DNA of 64,000 nucleotides. Origin: Prevotella melaninogenica. Lineage in GTDB: Bacteria > Bacteroidota > Bacteroidia > Bacteroidales > Bacteroidaceae. Within the stretch, counting starts at the first letter, position 1; each line of letters opens with the position of its first letter. The stretch lies in assembly GCF_018128065.1 (NCBI RefSeq), contig NZ_CP072359.1, forward strand, positions 1,418,422-1,482,421, in the 5' to 3' direction. Under the pieces are notes generated by a model. That model had not been told where the DNA came from, made no database searches, and saw nothing but the letters and a program-made list of their open reading frames with translations. The position numbers and the translations under genes were made by a program. This document shows, one piece after another, positions 1 to 7,625 of this stretch.

Positions 1-2
1 TA

Positions 3-2488
3 TTGCGAGAAGGCATATTTAGAACTGTAGCTATTGTCTTACTATGCTTATTCTTCTCACTTCCCACATGGGCACAAAGCAAAAAGACGGATAATAGCAC
101 AAGTGATGCATATATTGAACGTACGCAAGAAAAGAAAACACCTCTCATTCTTCCTGGTGCAGGAAAAATCAATGTGGAGAAACTGAAAGGTAAGATTGAC
201 ACACGGATGGATATTTCCAAATTCAATCTTGCTGAACTGCGTGCACTGCGAAACGCTTTTGCTGCACAGCAAGGATATGCTTTCAAGGATGCCACATTGC
301 GTGCTATGTATAATACGACAACGTGGTATAACAATGCTCTTTGGGATAAATACGAATCGGAAGAGACGAAAGGTAAAAGCTACCCAATACGTTATACAAA
401 AGAACAACTTGCTTTTGCTGAACGTATCCGTACAAGAGAAAATGAGTTACGAAAGCTAAATTTCAAGCCAAAAGACAGCAAGGATGTGGTAAATATGAAC
501 AATCTTATCAATCCTTTCCAGCTGAACGAATTTGATCCAAAGCTATATAATATGTTAGGGCGGACTGGTTTTGCGATTGTTCCAGCAGAACATAATCAGC
601 TTTTCCACGTATATGAGAAGAATGATTACAATGATTTCCCAAGCTTTGTAACCACCGACCTCTACCTACAACTATTCCATCTCTATTTTGATTGCGTACT
701 GCGTGATGTGGAGGAAAAGCATTTAGACTCCCTAATGATTGTCTTCTCTTCCAAAATGGAAGCAGAGATGAAACTACTTACAAGTAGTAAGGATGTAGAA
801 GTGAAGGCTGCAGCAGAATTTGGTCAAGCATGGTTTGCTGTGGCATCGTGGCTATTCAGTCATGATAAAGCACCTAAATCAATGACTGCATTGAATGTCC
901 CAGAAGCATATAAGAAAATGGTGATGGAAGAAATCACCAAATCTTTCGAAGCTGAGAATGCATACTCTGAGATGCTTGAGTATTCTTTTCCAGCAGAGAG
1001 GTTCGCCTATTCGCTCTTCCGTCCACGTGGTCATTACACCCGTTCTAAGGTTTGTAGTCGTTACTTCCGTGGCATGATGTGGTTGCAAACAGCCCATTTC
1101 GGCACGAATAAACCTGCAAAATGAAGCAGATTGCTCTCATTACAAATGTTTTCAACCAGCAACCAATGTTGAAGATTATATATAATAAGGTGAGCAAACC
1201 AATCACTTACCTCATGGGAACACCTGACAACGTGACCCTCTTACAGGTTGCAGACCTTATTAAAGAGATGGGCTTACCTATAGAGAAGCTATTATCTTCA
1301 AATAAAGACATGGGTAAACTGACAGCAAACATTGAAGAAATAGCAAAGAAACAGACACGTATTGAGCTGAAGAAAACACATGGAACCAAATATGCCGTAG
1401 ACATTATGCCTCAACGTTATCAGCCTGATGCAGAGGCATTGATAGCAACTACTGATCAAGATAGCCCTATCTCTCTCCGCCCATGTCCAAAGGGACTCGA
1501 CTGGATGGCTGTGATGGGATTGCCCGGTGCCGAACGTATTCTCATGGATGAACTGAAAGAAGCACAGAAGTGGAAGGATTTTCCAAAGGCGTTAATCAAT
1601 GCTCGCAAGAAAGTTGCTAATACTCCGTGGGAGGCTTGTATGGCAAATCAGTGGATGTATTCGCTCCAGACATTGAGTGATACTGCACAACAATTACCTT
1701 ATTTCATGCAGACTCCACAGTGGCAGAAGAAGAATTTGAACACTGCACTTGCTTCTTGGGTTGAATTAAAGCACGATGCTATCCTCTATGCTAAGCAGCC
1801 TATGTTGGCAGAATGTGGCGATGGTGGCCCAGAACCACCTGTAGTGAAAGGTTATGTTGAGCCTAACGTAAAGTTCTGGGAGAAAGCTATTGCTCTTGTA
1901 ACAAGAATGAATAAAGTCCTCGCAACTTACAATTTACAGACAGAAAAGGCAAAGGCTGTATATGAACGCATAAAGGAAATGGCTGAATTCTGCCGTAATA
2001 TCAGTAAGAAAGAGTTGAATGGTGAGAAGATTACCGATGAGGAATACAACCAGATTGAAATCATTGGTTCAACCGTAGAGAACATCTCTTTGGAACTTGT
2101 CAGCGAAGACAACCAAATGTTGCAGGGCTGGTCAGACGTTGTTAGCACCGACAAGAAGGTTGCAGTTGTTGCTGATGTCTTCACTGCTACAGGTGAAAAC
2201 GTGGCTATGAAAGACATGTGTGTACTTTACGAAGGTGTTGGTCCTGCTTACGAAATATACGTAGTTGTTGAGATAGACGGCTCCCTTTATCTCACTCGTG
2301 GCTCTGTTTTCTCTTACCGTGAGTTCACTCGATTGACTTCAGACCCACGCATGACGGACGAAGAATGGCAAGAGGAATTAAAGAAGTCACCAACAGGTGG
2401 AACGCCATCATGGATAAATGAAATTATAGCTCCTATAAAGGGAATGAGTGCTGATGATGAAGAGACATTCTATAGTTCTGGTTGTTAA
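3..2488 (+). pseudogene. YARHG/DUF3160 secreted protein, broken by a one-base frameshift (5' end at window edge)
   Basis: Two overlapping frames (3-1124 and 1121-2488) together make one DUF3160-family protein of about 828 residues; its biochemical role is unknown. The N-terminus is a hydrophobic export signal ending near a TWAQS cleavage-like site; a YARHG-like stretch (RNAFAAQQGYAF, then WY) follows at about residues 65-135, and the DUF3160 core begins near PFQLNEFDP. The first frame ends at TGA 1122-1124 inside GCAAAATGAAG; one extra A in the A4 run at 1118-1121 joins it to the second frame without loss. The second frame alone has no signal peptide and begins in mid-domain, so translational coupling of two genes is less likely than a frameshift or a sequencing error. 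The first codon here is TTG at the window edge, so the true start may lie upstream. It overlaps the CapA-like gene downstream, implying one operon. Confidence 0.75.
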
Positions 2489-3434
2489 AGTTATTATATG
2501 CTTATTAACTCCTATCCTGCTATCTTTCAGTTGGATAGGAGCTAATGACATTGATAACAAGAAGACTACTTTTAAAGAAACAAACGACACCTTACACATT
2601 GTTATCACAGGCGATTTGCTATTGGATAGAGGGGTAAGAGAGAAGATTAATATGGTGGGAGTTGATGCCCTATTCTCACCAGCTATCGACTCATTATTCC
2701 ACTCTTCTGATTATGTAATAGCCAACTTAGAATGCCCAGTGACCAAAATTAGGGAACGTGTGTTCAAACGTTTCATCTTTAGAGGGGAACCAGAGTGGTT
2801 GCCTGCATTACGTCGACATGGGATAACTCACCTCAACTTAGCTAACAACCATAGTATTGACCAAGGCAGAAGTGGGCTTTTAGACACACAAGAGCAAATT
2901 ATAAAGGCAGGAATGATACCTATTGGAGCTGGTAAAAATATGGAGGAAGCGGCTAAACCTATCCTCATCTCCACAACTCCACGACATGTCTGGGTAATTT
3001 CATCACTACGTTTACCATTAGAGAACTTCCCCTATCTACCTCAAAAGCCATGTGTTAGTCAAGAGAGTATAGATAGTCTTATCTTACGTGTTGCACATTT
3101 GAGGACAACTGATAAGAATAGTTACATCCTACTTATATTACATTGGGGATGGGAACATCATTTTAAAGCCACACCACAACAGCGTGAAAATGCGCATAAA
3201 CTAATTGATGCAGGGGCTGATGCAATTGTTGGACACCATAGTCATACACTCCAAACGATTGAGACATATAGGGGGAAACCTATTTACTACGGTATTGGAA
3301 ACTTTATATTCGACCAACGAAAACCGATGAATTCTCGGGCATGTATAGTAGAGTTTTCCATCACTACAGACAACTGTAAAGTTAAGGCTTTACCTATAGA
3401 AATCAAGAACTGCGTACCCTACCTTAGTGAATAG
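2454..3434 (+). CDS. CapA-family metallophosphatase-fold protein (PGA_cap), membrane anchored
   Basis: Member of the CapA/PGA_cap family, a calcineurin-like phosphoesterase fold named for poly-gamma-glutamate capsule synthesis but usually of unproven role in Bacteroidota. Visible family motifs in order: GDLLLD at about residue 53, NLECP at 91, ANNHSID at 130, HWGWEH at 230, GHHSHT at 260 and YGIGNFIFD near 280. An N-terminal hydrophobic segment (about residues 8-28) should anchor or export it. The open frame extends to a GTG at 2448, but ATG 2454 or 2457 is the more natural start. It overlaps the end of the DUF3160 gene by about 35 bases, so the two are probably cotranslated. No capBC partner is present, so capsule synthesis should not be assumed. 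About 325 residues, normal for the short members of the family. Confidence 0.85.
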   Translation: MMKRHSIVLVVKVIICLLTPILLSFSWIGANDIDNKKTTFKETNDTLHIVITGDLLLDRGVREKINMVGVDALFSPAIDSLFHSSDYVIANLECPVTKIRERVFKRFIFRGEPEWLPALRRHGITHLNLANNHSIDQGRSGLLDTQEQIIKAGMIPIGAGKNMEEAAKPILISTTPRHVWVISSLRLPLENFPYLPQKPCVSQESIDSLILRVAHLRTTDKNSYILLILHWGWEHHFKATPQQRENAHKLIDAGADAIVGHHSHTLQTIETYRGKPIYYGIGNFIFDQRKPMNSRACIVEFSITTDNCKVKALPIEIKNCVPYLSE

Positions 3435-3488
3435 CATTTTTAAATTGTGCTTATTTCTCACTTTTGGATAACTTTTCAGCGAAAAAGT

Positions 3489-3519
3489 TTGGAAGTTTAC
3501 GTTTAAGTATATACTTTTG
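3489..3519 (+). promoter_or_regulatory. Bacteroidetes-type promoter for the 3588 gene
   Basis: TTTG ending at 3491, 20 bases, then TACTTTTG at 3512-3519, matching the -33 TTG / -7 TAnnTTTG consensus of the major Bacteroidetes sigma factor. Predicted start of transcription is near 3526, leaving a leader of about 60 bases. Confidence 0.65.
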
Positions 3520-3587
3520 CAGCAGGTCTGAAGGTATAGCCTTACACAAAGTTATACCAAAAAGAAAAATGAAAAAGTAAACACAAT

Positions 3588-4400
3588 ATGAAACGACAAG
3601 GACAAACACTATCGTTAAAAAATCTAACAAAAAGTAATGTGTGGGACATTCAGGAAAACGATGTCTTCCGCCTTTGGGCACAAGCAGAACGTGACGCTGA
3701 TTTAAGGGATAATGAGCGTCACTACATTGATGTAATCAAAAGTGCCTTTATCATAGAAGAAGTAAAAGTTGATAAGCCTGAGGTTATTAAGAAATACGAA
3801 GAACGTGGCTGTCAAGTTGGTCAAGTTAGACTTGATGAAGGTATCACGGTAAAGTGGGCTTTGAAGAAAAAATCTATACAGCGTGTTACTGATTTAACAT
3901 GGGAAAACATCCATCACATTTCTGCTCAGAAGCTGATTGAGGTTTTGGAACGTAACTTTGGAGGTGGCTGGGAAAGTCTTCCACAAAGTGTACAGGACAT
4001 TATCTTGAGTGCTTTTGATATAAGCACAACTACCCTACCAACAGCTCGTCTGAAAAAAGCTGGTGGTCTTTATGATAAAAAGGTTGCTGACGGCTTTGAA
4101 GTTCTTGAGATTTCTAAGGGTTCATGGACAGAAGCAATTTTCGCTAAAGAAAAACCTACCTCAACAGTTACCAGCACTAAACTTTCATCATTTGATGAGA
4201 TGGAAGACGACAGTCTCTTGAAGAATTTGGATGATGAAGATGACATAATGCCAGAAGAAGAGAGGAATACTGACGATGAGGATGACGAGGACTTCGACGA
4301 GGATAAGCTCACAGAAGAAAGCTATCGTACCACATTCGATACCAATCCAGAAGAATTAGAGATGCAAGCCGATGAGGTTGGAGAAGATGTAGACTTCTAA
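3588..4400 (+). CDS. Conserved-type hypothetical protein with highly acidic C-terminus
   Basis: I do not recognise a named family. The 270-residue protein has no signal peptide or membrane segment, so it should be cytoplasmic. Residues 1-190 look globular and mixed alpha/beta, with a GGGWESLP turn near 125. Residues about 195-270 are dominated by Asp and Glu (for example DDEDDEDFDED), a low-complexity acidic tail of the kind found in nucleic-acid mimics, chaperone-like and ribosome-associated proteins; that analogy is only inference. The gene stands alone: a clear promoter lies at 3489-3519 and a perfect 14-bp hairpin terminator at 4445-4480, so it is a single-gene transcription unit. Start ATG 3588 fits the promoter position. 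Confidence 0.8.
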   Translation: MKRQGQTLSLKNLTKSNVWDIQENDVFRLWAQAERDADLRDNERHYIDVIKSAFIIEEVKVDKPEVIKKYEERGCQVGQVRLDEGITVKWALKKKSIQRVTDLTWENIHHISAQKLIEVLERNFGGGWESLPQSVQDIILSAFDISTTTLPTARLKKAGGLYDKKVADGFEVLEISKGSWTEAIFAKEKPTSTVTSTKLSSFDEMEDDSLLKNLDDEDDIMPEEERNTDDEDDEDFDEDKLTEESYRTTFDTNPEELEMQADEVGEDVDF

Positions 4401-4444
4401 TAAAGCATCGTGACAAATCAATATAATTAAAATATCGCAAAAAG

Positions 4445-4480
4445 AAAAGACCCAATCAACATCAAGTGATTGGGTCTTTT
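4445..4480 (+). terminator. Intrinsic terminator (14-bp perfect stem)
   Basis: AAAAGACCCAATCA at 4445-4458 pairs perfectly with TGATTGGGTCTTTT at 4467-4480 around an 8-base loop. It lies 45 bases after the 3588 gene; the A/T-rich ends let it act on both strands, so it may also stop transcripts from the minus-strand mini-gene at 4567-4680. Confidence 0.85.
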
Positions 4481-4566
4481 CTATTTCTATAAAATTAATC
4501 TTGCTCTTTTTTCTTTCCAAAATCGCTTATAAAACCATTAAAAGCTATGGAAGCGAATTGTTTGTT

Positions 4567-4680
4567 TTAGTGCTTTTTAGCCTTCTGTGCCAAAGCTTGA
4601 CGACGTGCATTTTGAATCTCGAGGAAACGAACATCAACACTACTGTCAAACTCCTGATTTTTAATAATTAATCTTTCCAT
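4567..4680 (-). CDS. 37-residue basic mini-protein
   Basis: An open frame of 37 codons from ATG (4680-4678) to TAA (4569-4567) encodes MERLIIKNQEF...AQKAKKH. It is followed closely on its own strand by the bidirectional hairpin at 4445-4480 and preceded by a consensus promoter (TATCTTTG, complement of 4715-4722; TTG, complement of 4743-4745). The predicted transcript starts near 4708, with a leader of about 28 bases. The composition is protein-like: a hydrophobic start, an acidic middle and a basic Arg/Lys-rich tail (NARRQALAQKAKK) that would form an amphipathic helix. No signal peptide. Function is not recognised. The promoter-gene-terminator arrangement is the main argument that it is real. 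Confidence 0.6.
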   Translation of the reverse strand: MERLIIKNQEFDSSVDVRFLEIQNARRQALAQKAKKH

Positions 4681-4714
4681 AAATGTATAGTTATCTTAAA
4701 TACTTAATCGGCTA

Positions 4715-4745
4715 CAAAGATACGTTTTCCAAGTAACTATAACAA
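4715..4745 (-). promoter_or_regulatory. Bacteroidetes-type promoter for the 37-codon gene
   Basis: On the minus strand TTG (4745-4743), 20 bases, TATCTTTG (4722-4715). It points at the mini-gene 4567-4680. Confidence 0.6.
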
Positions 4746-4852
4746 ATTTATATGTCTTTTTTGAACTCATTTTAGCCACTTTTTGACCATAATCAATAGC
4801 ATTGACTTATATCAAATACTCCCTCATATTACAGAAAACACAACGTAAAAGG

Positions 4853-4883
4853 TTGGCTATACCAAATAACTTTCATACCTTTG
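4853..4883 (+). promoter_or_regulatory. Bacteroidetes-type promoter for the 27-codon membrane peptide
   Basis: TTG 4853-4855, 20 bases, TACCTTTG 4876-4883; transcription should start near 4890, about 70 bases before ATG 4961. Confidence 0.65.
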
Positions 4884-4960
4884 CATTGAAATCACAAAGA
4901 AAAATAAGTAATAACCGCAGAGCCAAAGGGGTTCCGCACAAAAGAAGAAAGGATAACATT

Positions 4961-5044
4961 ATGTTAACATTCGGTATTGTTACTATCATTGCAGCCGTAA
5001 TTGCAGAAGCATTGATTGTATCAAAGAAGATTAATCTTGATTAG
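4961..5044 (+). CDS. 27-residue single-span membrane peptide
   Basis: ATG 4961 to TAG 5042-5044 encodes a 27-residue peptide, almost entirely one transmembrane helix (TFGIVTIIAAVIAEALIV) with a short basic/acidic tail KKINLD. A longer frame continues upstream to a TTG at 4802, but that start precedes the predicted transcription start (near 4890) and its sequence is not protein-like, so I chose ATG 4961. The gene has its own promoter (4853-4883) and a hairpin terminator (5124-5152). Function unknown; single-span peptides of this size often regulate membrane complexes or act as type I toxins, but nothing in the sequence decides this. Confidence 0.55.
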   Translation: MLTFGIVTIIAAVIAEALIVSKKINLD

Positions 5045-5123
5045 TAATTATCAAGTAGACAAAAGACCAGAAATTAAATCGAACACTGTTGAGAACGATT
5101 AACAGTTGACAGATAAAAAGAAA

Positions 5124-5160
5124 AAGCCGGTATATCAAATGATGTATCGGCTTCTATTTT
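5124..5160 (+). terminator. Probable terminator after the 27-codon gene
   Basis: AAGCCGGTATAT and ATGTATCGGCTT form an imperfect stem (G-U pairs) at about 5124-5152, followed by TCTATTTT. Confidence 0.6.
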
Positions 5161-5304
5161 GTAACTAACTTAGACTAATGTTTGACAACTATCATACTAA
5201 ACATGGCAATAAAATGATTCTTCTGTTAAATGTGTAGACGACTTGTTGTGTAGAGAAGAGTTGAAAAAACTTTTCCTTTCTAATATTAGAAAAGATGATA
5301 TGGG

Positions 5305-5555
5305 TTTGAAAAAACATTACATAACTTGCAGGTAAATTCCTTTTAAAACAGTCCAAAACAAGCATAAAAAGTAGGTTTGTAACTAAAACAATATCAAACG
5401 GTTACAAGAGTCTCTTGCAAAAGATGCTTAATTGGGCCTCAAAAGGGCGTTAGTAAGACTTCAAAAGGGCATCTTTTGCAAGTCGATTGGGCATCTTTTA
5501 GGAGCCAAATGACCATATATAGATTTTAAGATAGGCGAAAATAATTTACACATCT
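5305..5555 (+). repeat. Dispersed intergenic repeat, copy A
   Basis: One of five copies of a roughly 250-bp element (others near 17405, 34310, 51075, 56292). Shared blocks in order: GAAAAA.CATTACATAA; TTTGTAAC-17 bases-GTTACAA (5376-5407 here); GCTTAATTGG.CTTCAAAAGGGCGTTAGTAAG; GACTTCAAAAGGGCATCTTTTGCAAGTC, an 11-bp stem with a 5-base loop and one bulge; a second GGGCATCTTTT; and GAAAATAATTTACA at the end. No open frame. The copy lies between the mini-gene and a transposase remnant. Confidence 0.85.
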
Positions 5556-5748
5556 AAACATACAAAGTGGCAAATTATTCTTTAGAAAGCAAGAAACATT
5601 ATTATGAATAATATGGCACTATCTGCATGTTTAATTCAGTCATTTAATTGTTTATCCTTCCTTTATGACTATCTGAAAAACATACTCATACTATATCAAT
5701 ATATAAGCGTATATAAGTTTTGTCTATGCACTTCATAAAAACAGATAG

Positions 5749-5898
5749 AATGGTTCTCTGTTGCGTAGCATCGGAATGGTCCGAGCCAAAGTTTCCACTG
5801 CCACAGACTTGCTTCGTTTAAACATCTTCAGATGCGAAGAGTTCTTCCTCTACCAACCTGCCATCGCCAAACTGGGCTTGAAAAGCCTACAGAAATAA
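5749..5898 (+). pseudogene. Possible C-terminal remnant of a transposase
   Basis: A frame of 49 codons closed upstream by a stop at 5746-5748 and ending at TAA 5896-5898. Its translation (LLRSIGMVRAKVSTATDLLR, then LNIFRCEEFFLYQP) has the flavour of an IS transposase C-terminus, and the local base composition is richer in G+C than the surrounding intergenic DNA. There is no start codon of note and no detectable upstream part, so if it is a transposase it is a decayed fragment. IS family not determined. Confidence 0.35.
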
Positions 5899-6157
5899 CC
5901 GTGTCCATACATATCAAATCGTCTAAATCAATAATCCAATAAGCAGAAAAACGAACACTATCAAAAGCCATAGTCCTCTTCTTTGGGAGAGATTTAGAAA
6001 GAAACATTTTATACAGAACAGCTTCCGCTCGAATTATGTATTAATAATTGTTACCTTAAAAAGCTCACACCAATAAATTAGACTTACTATGAAGAAGAGC
6101 AAGAAGTCTTTAAGATTGCATTCTTTTATTATATTATTTGGGAGAAAAAAATACGTC
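5899..6157. other. Intergenic, nothing recognised
   Basis: AT-rich stretch between the transposase scrap and the small Cys-cluster gene. I find no promoter, stable hairpin or convincing open frame. Confidence 0.5.
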
Positions 6158-6358
6158 TTACTCCCATATCCTTGCAGCAAGTTTAACAAATTCAACCTTG
6201 CCATCTATATAATCAGCAAAATACTCTGTGGCAGGTACACCGTCAGGAAGGTTGCATGAACCACATCCGCCACATGCAGGTGATTTACAATGGAAACGTT
6301 CTTGTATAAATTCAATGCGCTCCTCTCGGTCTGAAAATTCAATTTGTGGTGCTAACAT
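6158..6358 (-). CDS. Small Cys-cluster protein (66 residues)
   Basis: A compact soluble protein with a CKSPACGGCGSC cluster at about residues 24-35 (four cysteines in a C-x4-C-x2-C-x2-C pattern). Such a cluster could hold an iron-sulfur centre or zinc, but I cannot assign a family. The rest is acidic with a charged helix at the N-terminus. It lies 80 bases downstream of the HAD hydrolase on the same strand with no promoter motif in the gap, so the two are probably cotranscribed from the promoter at 7149-7179. The start ATG (6358-6356) gives a complete, sensible N-terminus MLAPQIEFSDREER. Confidence 0.75.
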   Translation of the reverse strand: MLAPQIEFSDREERIEFIQERFHCKSPACGGCGSCNLPDGVPATEYFADYIDGKVEFVKLAARIWE

Positions 6359-6438
6359 ATACTCAATCTTTAGTTCAAATATGCTTCATCCCTGATGAAA
6401 ACATCATAAAAGATTCTGAAGGGAAAAGCAAAAGCAAT

Positions 6439-7128
6439 TTACAAAACGTACTTTAACTGTCTGAAAAATTCCAATTTTAACAAGTGAGGGTGTTCGTACT
6501 CCTCTACAATTTCATGCTGCCATATAGTATGAAATGGGACGTATGCAGCCCATCCACCCAATTTCAAAACTGGCTCAATATCCGAACGAAAAGAATTACC
6601 CACCATCAAGAGCTGTCCTACATCAATAGAAAATTGCTCACATAACTGGTGATATGACTTTTCTGTTTTATCTGAAACGACTATGATATCATCAAAATAG
6701 GAACTTAAGCCAGAACGATGAAACTTATTCTCTTGATCAAGCAATTCTCCCTTTGTAAAGACAACTAAATGATATTTTCCTGAATCACGTAAGACTCTCA
6801 ATGTTTCTTCAACACCATCCATAGGCTTTCCTGGCAACTTAAGAAGTTCTTTTCCCAACTCTATAATCTTCTTAACCTCGTCAGCTTTAAGTTTTCCATC
6901 ACTTACGTTTATTGCATTTTCCAAGAGGGATAGTAAGAAAGCCTTACTACCATAACCCAAGAGCGGCATATTTGCTGTTTCAACTGCAAACAGCGCTTTT
7001 GACACGTCCTCTGCAGGAGCATAACCGCTTAGTAACTTACAATATCCTTTTTCAACTGCTTCAAAATAGGTTTGACATTCCCATAAAGTATCATCAGCAT
7101 CAAAGGCTATTAACGATATATCTTTCAT
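6439..7128 (-). CDS. HAD-superfamily hydrolase (YjjG/GPH-like)
   Basis: Cytoplasmic phosphatase of the haloacid dehalogenase superfamily, 229 residues. Motif I is FDADDTLW (nucleophile D10, acid/base D12), motif II is VVFTKG (Thr), motif III is the Lys in SDKTEK, motif IV is VGNSFRSDIEP. An alpha-helical cap lies between motifs I and II (about residues 18-90), as in subclass C1 enzymes acting on small phosphorylated metabolites. The substrate cannot be read from sequence. A consensus promoter lies 20 bases upstream. The Cys-cluster mini-gene follows. Confidence 0.88.
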   Translation of the reverse strand: MKDISLIAFDADDTLWECQTYFEAVEKGYCKLLSGYAPAEDVSKALFAVETANMPLLGYGSKAFLLSLLENAINVSDGKLKADEVKKIIELGKELLKLPGKPMDGVEETLRVLRDSGKYHLVVFTKGELLDQENKFHRSGLSSYFDDIIVVSDKTEKSYHQLCEQFSIDVGQLLMVGNSFRSDIEPVLKLGGWAAYVPFHTIWQHEIVEEYEHPHLLKLEFFRQLKYVL

Positions 7129-7148
7129 AAACTTATTCTTTTTGCTTG

Positions 7149-7179
7149 CAAAATTACATTATTTATATGTGTGAAACAA
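7149..7179 (-). promoter_or_regulatory. Bacteroidetes-type promoter for the HAD hydrolase
   Basis: Minus strand TTTG (ending 7177), 20 bases, TAATTTTG (7156-7149). Confidence 0.65.
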
Positions 7180-7440
7180 ATAACACTCATAAAATAATCT
7201 GCTTATTTAATCAGCTACGTCAAATACAAAAGTATTCTTCTTGAAATATCACGGAAGATATAAGGAGAAAATATTTCATTATAGAAAGCAAAATACTTCC
7301 TTTTTTAGATTTAATGAAATATCAAACAAAAAAATAAATCAGCAAGCAAAATAAACAGCAATCCCTTACTCCATCAACATTACACGCCAAAAGATGCAGA
7401 AAAATAGTAATTTATCCAATATTATTTAGTTCAAAATTTC

Positions 7441-7471
7441 TTTGTTTTATGAATAGTTTTATATAAATTTG
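7441..7471 (+). promoter_or_regulatory. Bacteroidetes-type promoter for nrdD
   Basis: TTTG 7441-7444, 19 bases, TAAATTTG 7464-7471. Transcription would start near 7478, giving a leader of about 150 bases before ATG 7626; I recognise no riboswitch or NrdR box in that leader. Confidence 0.65.
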
Positions 7472-7625
7472 CAGCACAAAGTTTGCCGAAAGGGAAAACT
7501 TTTACAATAACAAATTGAAAAAAGTTATCCAAAACTGGCAACTTTTGAGTCAAAGAAGAATATTAAAAATCATTCTCCAAGAATAGCAACAAGAGATTTT
7601 CAAACACCTAAAAAATAAAACAACA

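Noticed and set aside
1121..2488. Second DUF3160 frame as an independent gene coupled by ATGA
   Set aside because: It begins in mid-domain without a signal peptide, and one added A restores a single full-length protein; the overlap ATG is accidental.
4802..4960. N-terminal extension of the 27-codon peptide
   Set aside because: The start (TTG 4802) lies before the predicted promoter and the sequence is not protein-like.
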